Of a stretch of DNA of 64,000 bases, positions 18,220-27,814 are shown one piece after another (position 1 is the stretch's first letter; the number at the start of each line of letters is the position of its first letter). This DNA is from Spirosoma telluris. Lineage in GTDB: Bacteria > Bacteroidota > Bacteroidia > Cytophagales > Spirosomataceae. The position numbers and the translations under genes are program-made. Under the pieces are notes generated by a model. That model worked only from the letters and a program-made list of their open reading frames with translations. It was not told the origin of the DNA and ran no database searches. Location of the stretch: positions 6,439,001 to 6,503,000 of the forward strand of contig QLII01000001.1 in NCBI GenBank assembly GCA_003259005.1, in the 5' to 3' direction.

Positions 18220-20117
18220 TAAAACAGAATTGAGTAAATCAATTTCCCCTTCACCGGCACGATCAGCTCCTGCCGTCCGTTGGCATCCCGAATGATAGGT
18301 TTCGCCCCGGCAACATCGTCGATTCGAACGTATTCCTGTCCATCAACGAGGTACATACCGTTCTCCATGGCGCTAATAGTGGCACCACTAATCAATCGGG
18401 CGTAGAGATCACTGGCTGGATTGGTTATGGTTACTTCGCGTTGTACACCTTTGCCTTCGCTCAGGACCCGAATTTTATCCTCAACTGATGCACCATAGCT
18501 CTGATAACGGAACGTCGGGCGATCGTTATCATCCAGTACATAGCCCTTTGGGTGGTAGTTTGATCCGGTTGTATCAGCGATCCAGCTTGCCTGTGGTGAC
18601 GCTAATTTGCTCAGGAACAGCACGGGAGCGCCCAGTCGTTGCACCATCCCCATTGGTCTTGAAGAGCCATCGCCCCGCTCGTGCCACATAGGCGTAGCAT
18701 CCAGAAATCCACCCCGCCAGAGCTGCACCAACGCCCCTTTGTCTAAGTCATAGGTATAATGAATCTGCTCAGGACTACCCACTGAAATAGCATGCGTTAC
18801 CCGCAAGGTTCTGCCCTGCGTATTCTTTTCGCCCGGCATGTCCATAAAACTGCGTAGGATCGTATTCGTCGATGCATCCACAATAATGGGGTCTACTTCT
18901 TCGCCCGTACCACCCACACCATCACTAATAGCGTATTCGCGAATGCCGGGGCCAGCCACCGTGAGCCCCAGGGCAGGCTGCGCCCAATCGACAAATTTGG
19001 CGTAGAGCAGCTCAAAAGGCAGATCACCTTTGGGTAGGGTCGCTTTACCCTTGGCATTCCATTCGCCGGGAGCAATCACCGACTGGTTGTTGATTTTCAT
19101 CAGACCACCTCCTCCTGGAACCCCAAGATTGAAATTGTATTCACCAGGTTCCGAAACGCGCAGCGTACCTGTGTAGCGAATGAGGAATTCATTGGGAATA
19201 CGGCTGACCGAAGCTGACAATACGGTTGTGGCCCCTTCCGATTCGGGAGCTGTTTTGTCGTATTCAGGCTCCTTCTGAAACTTGCCTTTATAAACGGCGT
19301 ATTTCAGATTCATCAATTCGGGCCGGGGTTTGTCGTAGGTGATGTAACGGATATTTCGAAGCGCTACGGCACCATGATCGCCCTGAATACGGAGCGGACC
19401 GAGCGCTTTTTCATCGGCAAAGGCAGAACCGCGCGTTGGGCCGGTTAGCTCGACATCTTCCTGAATAATAACCCCATTTAATTCAACCCGAATCACGCGG
19501 CCATTCTCGGTCTTCTGTCCATTGGTATTAAATCGAGGTGCCTGAAATGATATTTTCATGTGTTGCCATAAACCGGGCGCACGGCTGGCATTCTGGCGGG
19601 CAGCGTGACCCTCATAGCCTTTATGGCCTTCGGGCCGTTTTTCATCCCAGCGTTCGTAAACACCTCCGTTGTCGTGAACATTTGGCGTACGTATTTCCCA
19701 GCTATCCCGGAGCTGGATTTCATAACGCCCTTGCAGATACACCCCCGAATTCGACTTGGAGGCCATCATGTAATCTAATTCCAGATCAACATCCCCATGC
19801 TGTAACGTCGTGAACAGATCGTACTTGTAGGGGTTTTTAGGATCGGCTGTAGGATGGGCCAGAGGAATATTGGCCAGCACACCCGTGCCTTTATCAGTGA
19901 TTAGGGTGTTTTCTTTGTTAAGATCCGCCCGAACGCTGCCAACAATACGCCAGTTGGGCGTTGGATTTGAAAAGGCACTTAAATCGTTGAGAGGGAGCGC
20001 AACACCAGGCATGGGAGCGGGTTGGGCCATTGCCAGTCCGATACCAATTGCCAAGCTTACGCCTAGCAGCCCGCTAAGACGGGCTGACATGGGTAGAGTT
20101 ACCATATAAGCTATCAT
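18219..20117 (-). CDS. Secreted DUF1080 (3-keto-disaccharide hydrolase) protein with PA14-like domain
   Basis: 632 aa. A signal peptide lies within the first 32 residues (LLGVSLAIGIGLAMAQ); ATG 20090 is an alternative start. Residues about 40-265 match DUF1080, a concanavalin-like fold: YDLFTTLQHGDVDLELDY, SNSGVYLQGRYEIQLRD and LRIQGDHGAVALRNIRYI. A PA14-like lectin module follows (about 275-400: TGTLRVSEPGEYNFNLG), and then about 230 residues that I cannot assign. DUF1080 proteins cleave 3-keto-disaccharides made by sugar 3-dehydrogenases, which fits the dehydrogenase/cytochrome gene 90 bp downstream. Probably periplasmic or surface-exposed. Confidence 0.85.
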   Translation of the reverse strand: MIAYMVTLPMSARLSGLLGVSLAIGIGLAMAQPAPMPGVALPLNDLSAFSNPTPNWRIVGSVRADLNKENTLITDKGTGVLANIPLAHPTADPKNPYKYDLFTTLQHGDVDLELDYMMASKSNSGVYLQGRYEIQLRDSWEIRTPNVHDNGGVYERWDEKRPEGHKGYEGHAARQNASRAPGLWQHMKISFQAPRFNTNGQKTENGRVIRVELNGVIIQEDVELTGPTRGSAFADEKALGPLRIQGDHGAVALRNIRYITYDKPRPELMNLKYAVYKGKFQKEPEYDKTAPESEGATTVLSASVSRIPNEFLIRYTGTLRVSEPGEYNFNLGVPGGGGLMKINNQSVIAPGEWNAKGKATLPKGDLPFELLYAKFVDWAQPALGLTVAGPGIREYAISDGVGGTGEEVDPIIVDASTNTILRSFMDMPGEKNTQGRTLRVTHAISVGSPEQIHYTYDLDKGALVQLWRGGFLDATPMWHERGDGSSRPMGMVQRLGAPVLFLSKLASPQASWIADTTGSNYHPKGYVLDDNDRPTFRYQSYGASVEDKIRVLSEGKGVQREVTITNPASDLYARLISGATISAMENGMYLVDGQEYVRIDDVAGAKPIIRDANGRQELIVPVKGKLIYSILF

Positions 20118-20179
20118 GAGTTTGAAGGGCGAAAGTTACATTTTTTCCCTTTAAAAGACTGCTGATTGACAGTTAGACT

Positions 20180-20187
20180 TATCTTTG
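20180..20187 (+). promoter_or_regulatory. Candidate -7 element for the frameshifted DUF1080 gene
   Basis: TATCTTTG matches TAnnTTTG and lies 52 bp before the ATG at 20239. A TTG at 20166 is too close for a -33 box, so only the -7 part is supported. Confidence 0.5.
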
Positions 20188-20238
20188 GGCGTTTTAGCTG
20201 AAAATGCATTAACCCGCATAAATTTCTACATAATTTTT

Positions 20239-21044
20239 ATGAAAAACGTACGCCTATCGCTTGCTCTCTATGTTAGTTTAGCAAGTCTTGCCATCACCAG
20301 TCAGGCTGTGGCCCAAACTGAGCCAAGTAAACAAACTCCCCAGTCGACCGAAATTTGGGAGCCCGTACCACCAGTCATTACGCCTGGTACCGTTACGGCC
20401 AATACATCCGGTACAACCCCCCGTCTGATGCTATTGTGCTTTTCGACGGTAAAAACACCGATGAGTGGGTAGCGATCAAAGGATATTCGCCCGCTAACTG
20501 GGAAAAAACCAACGAAGGACCGCTAAAATGGCCCGTAACGGATGGCGTAATGTATTCGACCAAAGGATTTTCGGCCCGCTCGAAAAAGGAATTCAACGAT
20601 TTTCAATTGCACCTGGAGTTTAAAACCCCTGAGAAAGTAGAAGGTAACAGCCAGGGCCGGGGTAACAGTGGGGTCTTTTTACAGGGTCGGTACGAGTTGC
20701 AGGTATTGGATAACTACAACAACCCGACTTACGTAGACGGCATGGTTGGGTCGATTTACAAGCAGGCAATCCCGCTGGCTAACCCTAGTCGCAAACCCGG
20801 CGAATGGCAAACTTACGACGTCATTTATCAGGCTCCCAAATTCAACAAAGCGGGCATGATGACCGACTATGCGTATGTAACGGTATTGCTAAACGGAATA
20901 CTGGTTCAAAACCACGCGGCTATTCGAGGTACGACCGAATATATTGGTTATCCGAAAGTGCAGCCTCACGGAGCAGGTCCAATTCTGCTTCAGGATCATG
21001 GCAACCCAGTTGGTTTCCGGAATATCTGGATTCGGGACCTGTAG
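20239..21044 (+). pseudogene. Secreted DUF1080 (3-keto-disaccharide hydrolase) protein, frame broken
   Basis: The signal peptide (MKNVRLSLALYVSLASLAI..., from 20239) and a Pro/Thr-rich linker are in one frame; the DUF1080 domain (DAIVLFDGKNTDEW through LQDHGNPVGFRNIWIRDL) is in the -1 frame. The break sits in a run of six C at 20417-20422. One extra C restores SGTTPPSDAIVLFDGK, so the full protein would be about 268 aa. Domain signatures RGNSGVFLQGRYELQVLD and QDHGNPV are intact, which argues against real decay. Divergent from the larger DUF1080 gene. Confidence 0.85.
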
Positions 21045-21072
21045 ACGTTGACCGCTTACGAACAACACTTAG

Positions 21073-21101
21073 GCCTCCGGCGAATAGCCGGGGGCTTTTT
21101 T
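21073..21101 (+). terminator. Rho-independent terminator
   Basis: Stem GCCTCCGGC / GCCGGGGGC with one T-G pair, a five-base loop and six T. It follows the DUF1080 gene on the plus strand. Confidence 0.88.
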
Positions 21102-21140
21102 GTATCATTGTCAGCCAGATTTGATTCTGGGATACTTATT

Positions 21141-21238
21141 GATTCTGTGGATTCTATTGATTCTGGAGATTCTTGCATTAAATCATAGAGTCACAATAGA
21201 ATCTCAGAATCAAAAGAATCAATAGAATCCGCAGAATC
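21141..21238. repeat. Inverted repeat of the GATTCT family
   Basis: 24-bp arms at 21141-21164 and 21215-21238 with one difference, built from repeats of GATTCTATTGATTCT. The same vocabulary forms the repeat at 58020-58150 and the inner stem at 14008-14043. Confidence 0.8.
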
Positions 21239-21257
21239 TAAAATTCCCCAACTGCCT

Positions 21258-21770
21258 ATGCATCTGCTTTATAGTTTTCTTCTGATTACCTGTTCGTTAC
21301 TGACCGCGTGTTCGACAACCACCGTTTATATTGTCCGTCATGCCGAGAAAGTAAACGAAACCGATACGACGAATCTCACACCAGCAGGTTTTGCACGGGC
21401 AACCGCTCTGGCTGAAAAGCTGGGTAACCAGCACGTTGATTCCATTTTCACAACCCCTTACCGACGCACCCGGCAAACGGCTCAGCCATTAGCCCAGCGA
21501 TTGGGTCTTCAGTTGGTTGACTATCCCGCGAAACCTACAGAAGCAATTGTTAATCGGGTCAATGCAATGAAGAACAAAACGGTGCTGGTTGTAGGGCATA
21601 GCAACACAATTTTGGAAATCGCCAAAGGGTTAGGAGCCCAGCCTACCCTGACTAAAATTGAGGCTGGTGATTTTGATAACCTATTACAGGTGAAGATTCG
21701 ACGTGGCCTGTTCAAGAAGTCGTCAATTACGGTTGGGCAGACAACCTATGGTCAACTGACACCGCCATAA
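21258..21770 (+). CDS. Histidine phosphatase (SixA/phosphoglycerate mutase-like) lipoprotein
   Basis: 170 aa. A lipobox LLTAC places Cys18 as the lipidated residue, so the protein is probably anchored in the periplasm. The phosphohistidine motif is RHAEK at 27-31, the second catalytic histidine is in VVGHSNT near 113, and TPYRRTRQTA near 68 is the conserved arginine loop. It is short, as in SixA-like single-domain phosphatases. Substrate unknown. Confidence 0.88.
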   Translation: MHLLYSFLLITCSLLTACSTTTVYIVRHAEKVNETDTTNLTPAGFARATALAEKLGNQHVDSIFTTPYRRTRQTAQPLAQRLGLQLVDYPAKPTEAIVNRVNAMKNKTVLVVGHSNTILEIAKGLGAQPTLTKIEAGDFDNLLQVKIRRGLFKKSSITVGQTTYGQLTPP

Positions 21771-21833
21771 GTGACTCATCCACGTTATGTGCCGTCTCAA
21801 ACCCTGTTTTCTTCAAATCATACACATACAATA

Positions 21834-21864
21834 TTGACGGGGCTGGTGGAGGGCAATACCTTTG
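21834..21864 (+). promoter_or_regulatory. Bacteroidota sigma-A type promoter
   Basis: TTG at 21834-21836, 20-bp spacer and TACCTTTG at 21857-21864. This fits TTG-N17-23-TAnnTTTG well. It lies 39 bp before the start codon at 21903. Confidence 0.75.
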
Positions 21865-21902
21865 TTTATGTTTAGTCGCTAAGCCAATCTCTGATTGACC
21901 CT

Positions 21903-22403
21903 ATGAAACAACTATTCCTGACTCTATTTTCTAGTTTGATTGTATCGAATCTGCTTTCTGTACAGGCGCAGGATATCCGTGCCGCTGGTGATAAGATGCC
22001 TGAAGTACGTAAAACGTCTACGGCTGGTACCCCCGCTACCTATAAACTGCGCCAGATTATAGTGGGAAATGGGGGTGGTATCACGGGCGCTTCCACGACT
22101 TATTACTTACTGGAGAACGGGAAACTCTTTGGCCGTCGTAACCGGGACGTCGCCTTTACCTACATTGGTCAGCAAACGGCTGCCAATACGAAGCGGGTAT
22201 TCAGGTCAGTTGAGGTGAACTGTAAAATCAAAATGACCAGGTTCGACAATCCCGGAAATATCTATAAGTTCGTTCAGTGGCGAAAAGGTAAACTGGATTA
22301 TAAGGTTACCTGGGGCGCTGCCGATAAAACCGTTCCTGCCAATTATCCGAAAGTCTACGACTCGTTCATGGCCATGATCCCGGCTTCGTTAAGGCTAAAA
22401 TAG
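21903..22403 (+). CDS. Secreted hypothetical protein
   Basis: 166 aa with a signal peptide ending in LLSVQAQ. Not recognised. The mature part is small and basic, with YKLRQIIVGNGGGITGAST, YYLLENGKLFGRRNRD and YIGQQTA, and reads as a beta-rich fold. It lies 26 bp before the M4 protease gene and shares its promoter, so it may be exported or act together with that protease. Confidence 0.7.
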   Translation: MKQLFLTLFSSLIVSNLLSVQAQDIRAAGDKMPEVRKTSTAGTPATYKLRQIIVGNGGGITGASTTYYLLENGKLFGRRNRDVAFTYIGQQTAANTKRVFRSVEVNCKIKMTRFDNPGNIYKFVQWRKGKLDYKVTWGAADKTVPANYPKVYDSFMAMIPASLRLK

Positions 22404-22429
22404 ACTATTCTTTCTAAAGCTTATCCATC

Positions 22430-25400
22430 ATGAAAACACTTTTCCTTTTCCTGACATTTCTAACGGCTACATCCGCCTGGGCACAGCAGCCTGGCAGTGG
22501 ATTTGGCCGTAAGCTGAAAACCACCGCCCCAACGACTGGTCTGGCCCAACGGTTGAATGCACAAACAATTCCACTTCCTAAAGACAGAAGCGGGCGTCAG
22601 ACCTTGACGGCAACGGGAGGCCCCCAACTCACGGTGGAGCCATTGCGCTTGCGGGTTGTGCGGGATACGGCAACCGGTTTGCCCATCTTCATCGAGCGAA
22701 AACTTAACCTGAATGCTAGTCAGGCTGCCAATAAGGGAGCACGGCTATCGGCGACGGCGGCTGCCTCGGCGACTTTTCAGTTTATGGGCCAGGTGCGTGG
22801 ATTGCTTAAACTTGATGACCCAGCAGCGAATTTTACCGTTGCCCGTACTGAAACCGATGACCTTGGCCAGATGCACATTCGCCTGACGCAAATGCATCGG
22901 GGAATACCTGTGCTCGGTTCCGAACTCGTCGCCCACCTGACCGATAATCAGGTGACGTTGCTAAATGGTCATTACCAACCCATACTGGCTGATCTGGCTA
23001 CGACGCCCAAACTGGCGCTGGCCGATGCCTCAGAACAGGCGCTGCGGGATGTCCGCAAAACCTCAACGGTTCGCTCGTTTGGTGATAATTTACTGAAGAT
23101 GAAGTCGTCGGAAGGCGAGCTATGTATTTTCCCAACGCCGGATGGGGGAGCAAAACTGGCCTATGCGTTAACCGTGCGGCCTAATATGCTTGAACGCTGG
23201 GAGTATGTGATTGATGCGCAAACGGGCGACGTACTGGATAAATATAATCACACCTGCTCATTTGTAGGACCCATTAAAGCAACGGGAAAAGACCTGAATG
23301 GCGTAACCCGCTCCTTTCAGACCTATCAGCAGACCAGCAGCGGATACTACCTGATCGACGCATCGCGCCCAATGTTCAACAGCACGGCGTCTAAAATGCC
23401 TGATAACCCAGTTGGTGCTCTGTGGACTGTCGATGCCCGGAATACCTTTGGGGATAATCAGAAAATCTATCAGATTACTTCAACCAACAATACAGACTGG
23501 AGTCCAACGGCTATCTCTGCTCATTATAATGCGGGTATTGCCTACGACTATTATAAGAATACCCATAATCGGAATGGACTTAGTGGAACCGGAGAAACCA
23601 TGGTCTCCATTGTTAACATGCCAGACGATGATGGGAAAGCGATGGATAATGCATACTGGAACGGTAAAGTAATGGCCTACGGTAACGGAAAACTTCTGAA
23701 ACCACTGGCAGGTGGATTAGATGTGGCCGGGCACGAAATGACGCATGGCGTTATCCAGAATACGGCAAATCTGCAATACAAAAGTCAATCTGGAGCTATC
23801 AACGAATCCTTTGCTGATGTATTCGGAGCGATGATCGACCGCGATAACTGGACCATTGGTGAGACTATTGCCACCCCTGCGGTGCTACCATCTGGTGCGT
23901 TGCGCAACCTGTCGAATCCCAATCAGGGCGGAAAGAGTAAAGATCCCAATGGCTACCAGCCCGCTACCATGTCGCAGTATGAAACCACCAGCGATGATAA
24001 CGGAGGAGTACATACTAATAGTGGAATCCCAAACTTTGCATTCTATAAATTCGCCACTGTGGTTGGGAAGGAGAAAGCCGAAAAAGTCTATTACCGGGCT
24101 CTAACGACCTATTTGGTACGAACATCGCAGTTTCTGGATTTACGCTTAGCCATTATAAAAGCTGCTGGTGACTTATACGGTGCAACGGGAGCCGAGGTCA
24201 CAGCTGCCAAAAGTGCGTTCGATGCGGTAGGCATCCTGGATGGAACAACAACAACACCTAAGCAGCCTGATGTGCCGGTAGCTTCAGGCCAGGATCTACT
24301 CTTGTTGGCTGACGCCAGTACGTCGAAACTTTACTCAACAACCGTGGGTGTTTCTCCGGCAAAGTTTGATCAGAAATCGACATTGGGTTTGGTCCATCGC
24401 CCCAGCATTACGGACGACGGAAAGTTTGCCTATTACGTAACGACAGATAAGCGGATTCGTGCGGTGAACCTGACGGGTATTGCCAGTGAGACCACTATTT
24501 CCAATGAAACGATCTGGGATAACGTAGCCATTTCTAAAGATGGCACTAAACTAGCTGCGCTCACTGCCGATAAGGATGGGTCAATCTATGTCTATAGCTA
24601 TGCAAAAAAGAAATGGGCAGAGTTTAAACTCTATAATCCAACCTATACACAGGGCGTTCAAACGGGCGATGTGCAATATGCTGATTCGTTTGAGTGGGAT
24701 TTCGCAGGCGAAAATATTGTTTATGATGCATATAACGCCCTTAAAAACAATTCTGGCGACGCTATTGATTATTGGGATGTAGGCTTCATTAATGTCTGGA
24801 GTAATACAACTGGCGATTTTGCCAATGGCGATATCGAGAAGTTATTTTCTAACCTGGATGAGGGCGAAAGCATTGGAAATCCATCCTTTTCCAAAAACTC
24901 CCCCGATGTAATCGCCTTCGATTACCTGAACGAAACGAGTGATATCTATGAGGTAGTCGCTGTTGATCTGAGTGCGGGGAAAGTAAATGTTGTGTACGAG
25001 AATAACACCTTAGGATTCCCAAGCTATTCGCGACTGGATAATAAGCTAGTGTTTAGTACAGAGACGAGCTCCCGTGAAGATATTGCAGGCATCAATATGG
25101 GGGCTGATAAAATTACCCCGTCGGGTACAGCTACGGTATTGTACACAGGCGCAAAATGGCCCGTCTGGTATACCCAGGGTACCCGCGTAGCTAAGACGGC
25201 TCAAACAATTACGTTCGACGCTATTGCCGACCGCTATGTTAATCAGGGTGATTTGGCGCTGAAGGCAACCTGTTCGTCAAACCTGACGGTTGGTTTTCTA
25301 GTAAAAAACGGGCCAGCTACCTTAACGGGCACAAGTCTGAAATTTACAGGCGTAGGGGCAGTAACGGTGCAGGCTTTTCAGAACGGCAACGACCAGTTTG

Positions 25401-25708
25401 CAGCAGCGACAGTTGTCGAACGCACGTTTAATGTACTGACTGTTACAGGTACCGAACCTGCCTGGGCCGATGTGTTGTCAATTTATCCAAACCCGGTTAG
25501 CCATACATTAGTCGTTGAACTGCCTGGTACAGAGGTTATTGAGCAGTTGTCTCTTCGGACACTCACGGGGGGTGCCGTTCTCCAGCCTGCTATTCGCGCC
25601 CGCCAGCACACGGCTGCGTTAGAGGTTGGGAGTTTGCCGAAAGGATTGTATCTACTGCAAATCCAAACGCCCAATGGAACTGCTACCAAGAAAGTAATGA
25701 AGGAGTGA
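22430..25708 (+). CDS. M4-family (thermolysin-like) metalloprotease with T9SS sorting domain
   Basis: 1092 aa. A signal peptide (to about residue 19) is followed by an FTP/propeptide region (about 70-250; MHRGIPVLGSELVAHL). The catalytic domain carries H435-E-x-x-H439 in GHEMTHG and the third zinc ligand E459 in NESFADVFGA, with the canonical 24-residue spacing. Residues about 620-930 form a PD40-like propeller region, then an Ig-like module. The last 75 residues are a type A T9SS domain (IYPNPVSHTLVVELPG ... GLYLLQIQT ... KKVMKE). It should be secreted across the outer membrane and self-activated. Confidence 0.93.
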   Translation: MKTLFLFLTFLTATSAWAQQPGSGFGRKLKTTAPTTGLAQRLNAQTIPLPKDRSGRQTLTATGGPQLTVEPLRLRVVRDTATGLPIFIERKLNLNASQAANKGARLSATAAASATFQFMGQVRGLLKLDDPAANFTVARTETDDLGQMHIRLTQMHRGIPVLGSELVAHLTDNQVTLLNGHYQPILADLATTPKLALADASEQALRDVRKTSTVRSFGDNLLKMKSSEGELCIFPTPDGGAKLAYALTVRPNMLERWEYVIDAQTGDVLDKYNHTCSFVGPIKATGKDLNGVTRSFQTYQQTSSGYYLIDASRPMFNSTASKMPDNPVGALWTVDARNTFGDNQKIYQITSTNNTDWSPTAISAHYNAGIAYDYYKNTHNRNGLSGTGETMVSIVNMPDDDGKAMDNAYWNGKVMAYGNGKLLKPLAGGLDVAGHEMTHGVIQNTANLQYKSQSGAINESFADVFGAMIDRDNWTIGETIATPAVLPSGALRNLSNPNQGGKSKDPNGYQPATMSQYETTSDDNGGVHTNSGIPNFAFYKFATVVGKEKAEKVYYRALTTYLVRTSQFLDLRLAIIKAAGDLYGATGAEVTAAKSAFDAVGILDGTTTTPKQPDVPVASGQDLLLLADASTSKLYSTTVGVSPAKFDQKSTLGLVHRPSITDDGKFAYYVTTDKRIRAVNLTGIASETTISNETIWDNVAISKDGTKLAALTADKDGSIYVYSYAKKKWAEFKLYNPTYTQGVQTGDVQYADSFEWDFAGENIVYDAYNALKNNSGDAIDYWDVGFINVWSNTTGDFANGDIEKLFSNLDEGESIGNPSFSKNSPDVIAFDYLNETSDIYEVVAVDLSAGKVNVVYENNTLGFPSYSRLDNKLVFSTETSSREDIAGINMGADKITPSGTATVLYTGAKWPVWYTQGTRVAKTAQTITFDAIADRYVNQGDLALKATCSSNLTVGFLVKNGPATLTGTSLKFTGVGAVTVQAFQNGNDQFAAATVVERTFNVLTVTGTEPAWADVLSIYPNPVSHTLVVELPGTEVIEQLSLRTLTGGAVLQPAIRARQHTAALEVGSLPKGLYLLQIQTPNGTATKKVMKE

Positions 25709-25772
25709 TGAATGACATTTTCTATTTTTTCGCGTCCTAGTACCTGAATCAAATAAAACTGTATATTTGAGT

Positions 25773-26222
25773 ATGTATCTGGAAGAGCGCGTAGAGCAAT
25801 TAGAAAACCTGTCTGTTGACCAGGGGCGACAGATTGAAACCATAGCCAGAGGCCTGGCTGATTTAACCGTAACCGTCAATCAGCGATTTGATCAGGTTGA
25901 CCAGAAATTTGAACAGATTGACCAGCGATTCGAACAGATTGACCAGCGGTTTGAGCAGGTTGACCAACGATTCGATCAGATTGATAAGCGGTTTGAGCAG
26001 ATTGACCAACGATTCGATCAGATTGACCAGAAATTTGAGCAGATTGACCAGCGATTTGAGCAGGTTGATAAACGATTCGATCAGATTGATCAACGATTTG
26101 AGCGAGTAGAGGCAGACATTGCTGACCTGAAAAGCGGGCAGGCCCGCCTGGAAACGACAGTCGCTGATATTCAGCAGACGCAGCAATTGATTTTGACTCT
26201 TTTACAAGATCGATTGAAATAA
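25773..26222 (+). CDS. Heptad-repeat coiled-coil protein
   Basis: 149 aa from ATG 25773; a TTG six bases upstream is less likely. The short N-terminal part (MYLEERVEQLENLSVDQGRQ) is itself coiled-coil-like. Then eleven copies of a seven-residue unit (QRFEQID and variants) run from about residue 37 to 113, followed by a tail with more heptads. It must form a long rod, probably oligomeric. No signal peptide or membrane segment. TATATTTG at 25762-25769 resembles a -7 box but would put the transcript start at or past this ATG. Confidence 0.8.
   Translation: MYLEERVEQLENLSVDQGRQIETIARGLADLTVTVNQRFDQVDQKFEQIDQRFEQIDQRFEQVDQRFDQIDKRFEQIDQRFDQIDQKFEQIDQRFEQVDKRFDQIDQRFERVEADIADLKSGQARLETTVADIQQTQQLILTLLQDRLK
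25881..26111 (+). repeat. Eleven tandem 21-bp units encoding heptads
   Basis: Eleven units such as CAGCGATTTGATCAGGTTGAC occupy exactly 231 bp. All unit variants differ at a few positions only (Q/K, D/E, I/V). The 21-bp period keeps the frame, so copy-number change would lengthen or shorten the coiled coil without breaking it. Confidence 0.9.
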
Positions 26223-26288
26223 GGTACTTTGCGTCTCTTCAGACTGTTCCTTTCCTGTTAACGATAGCCTTTTGGGCATTTTATATAG

Positions 26289-26335
26289 TTTAAACGCCGA
26301 AGGACCTTGATAATCAAGGTCCTTCGGCGTTTAAA
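26289..26335. terminator. Perfect 23-bp palindromic hairpin between convergent genes
   Basis: Arms of 23 bp around a single central base, with core CGCCGAAGGACCTTGAT. It lies between the coiled-coil gene and the M56 gene that end towards each other, so it fits a shared bidirectional terminator. The outer TTTAAA ends give short T runs both ways. Confidence 0.85.
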
Positions 26336-26357
26336 TGATAATTCGTAAGGCCTACTA

Positions 26358-27814
26358 CTAGTCAACGTGGTTGAAAGAAACGGTACTTGCCTTGTCGTTT
26401 ATGGTGAATGCAATATGAACGCCATCTTCCTTTGCCTTTTTGATGGTAGATAACAAGAGTTGTCTGTCAATGGGTTTACCATCGAGTGTAAAGTTTTTGT
26501 AGCTCAATAGACTGCTTGAAAATTCATTCTCAGCCTCGTCTTTTCCACTACTTTCTAAGGCCAATTTTTTTTGAATTACCTCATCCGATTGAAATCTGAT
26601 CGGTAGGTTATACTTCACATTTACGGCCTGACCGTTTTGCGTACCTGGTTTCCAATTCGGCATGTTTTGTACTACCCGAATAGCTTCTTCATCAGCACCG
26701 TAGCCAATCCCTTTTAAGAGATTAACGTCAGTAATCTCGCCAGTCTTTGTAACAACGAAGTTTACGAATACTTTTCCCTCAATATTGGCTTTAAGAGCTG
26801 TTTGTGGGTATTTTATGTTCTGGCTCAGGTATTCGCCTAATTGCTTCATGCCACCTGGAAATGCTGGCTGATTTTCAACCACAGTAAAAACTTCACCCTC
26901 TACCTTCACGGCTTTTCTGGGGGCTGCTTGTTGCGTCGCAGGTAGAATTGCGCTCTGTGCTTGATCCTGGCCAGATTGCGTACACATGACCAGACAGGCC
27001 GCCATAGGTAAAATCAAGGCATAACCGAGTAATGCATGGCGATTGGATGCGGGTTTTTGTAACATAATGATTCGTTGTTTAAGAGTTGATTTAGAGACAA
27101 AAGGAGTAGTCAGGGCCGTAACCGGCATATTGAGCGCATAAGCAACTAGCTGATGAGGGTAATCGGGTTGGGGCGTTTTCAGCACAGTCCGGTCGGCCAG
27201 AAATTCATGGACTTCCTGTAAGGCGTGTTTGTAGAGTAACAGCACTGGATTGAACCAGAAAGCCGCCTGTACAATTTCCATAAACAGGACATCGACTGTA
27301 TGACGTTGACGAATATGCGCTTCTTCATGACGTATCAGCACATCGGGCTCAATAAGTGAATCGGTGTGGTTCAGAACCATGTACCCACCAAATGAAAACG
27401 ATGGAGTCGAATCGTCAGGGAACCGGATGAGCGTATACGCCGGTTTGTGTTCCGCCTGCCCTCGGCTAATGAGCTTAAATACCGACCTCAGGTTCAGCCC
27501 TAACCTTGTTAGCATCGTCACTACACCAAGACCATATACAAGCCAAATCCACTGGATTAAGGTTAGCCCATCTGATTGACTTGGTACTGTATTGCCAACG
27601 ACAAAGGTGGGCAACGTTATCGTTCCAATGGGCAAGGGGTAGTTGTTCCCGTTGGCAACTCCACTAGCGGTAGGAGTAGGGATAGCGGTATTGCTAGCAA
27701 CAAATACGCCCTATTTAGTCCAAAAAACGTATTTCGACGTAGGAGCAGCGCATAACAGCCGTAGAATAACACCAAATACAGGCTGGCGACCAGGAGATAG
27801 GGGAGTGTGCTCAT
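26358..27814 (-). pseudogene. M56 (BlaR1-type) peptidase with TonB C-terminal domain, frame broken
   Basis: The first 57 residues from ATG 27814 (MSTLPYLLVASLYLVLF..., two membrane spans) are in one frame and the remainder in the -1 frame. Adding one C to the coding-strand C4 run (27636-27639 on the plus strand) restores TGTTTPLPIGTITLP. The joined protein would be about 485 aa: membrane spans, HEEAHIRQRH zinc motif, HEFLAD, another span, then a TonB C-terminal domain (PAFPGGMKQLGEYLSQNIKYP ... NMPNWKPGTQNG). It overlaps the upstream M56 gene by ATGA and is a paralogue of it. Probably a membrane sensor-protease that passes signals to BlaI. Confidence 0.85.

Noticed and set aside
20417..20422. 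Programmed -1 ribosomal frameshifting at the C6 run
   Set aside because: The frame-0 codons do not form a good X-XXY-YYZ slippery site, and the same kind of loss occurs in many unrelated genes, so a consensus error explains it better.
25762..25769. TATATTTG as promoter of the coiled-coil gene
   Set aside because: It overlaps the start region so closely that the transcript would begin at or after the ATG at 25773; no TTG is found at the right distance.
25881..26111. Regular 21-bp repeats as a CRISPR array
   Set aside because: Units are contiguous with no spacers and encode heptads in frame; no cas genes nearby.
25863..26186. Long minus-strand frame opposite the heptad repeats
   Set aside because: It is the mirror of the repeat array, rich in Leu/Asn by codon complement, and has no independent support.
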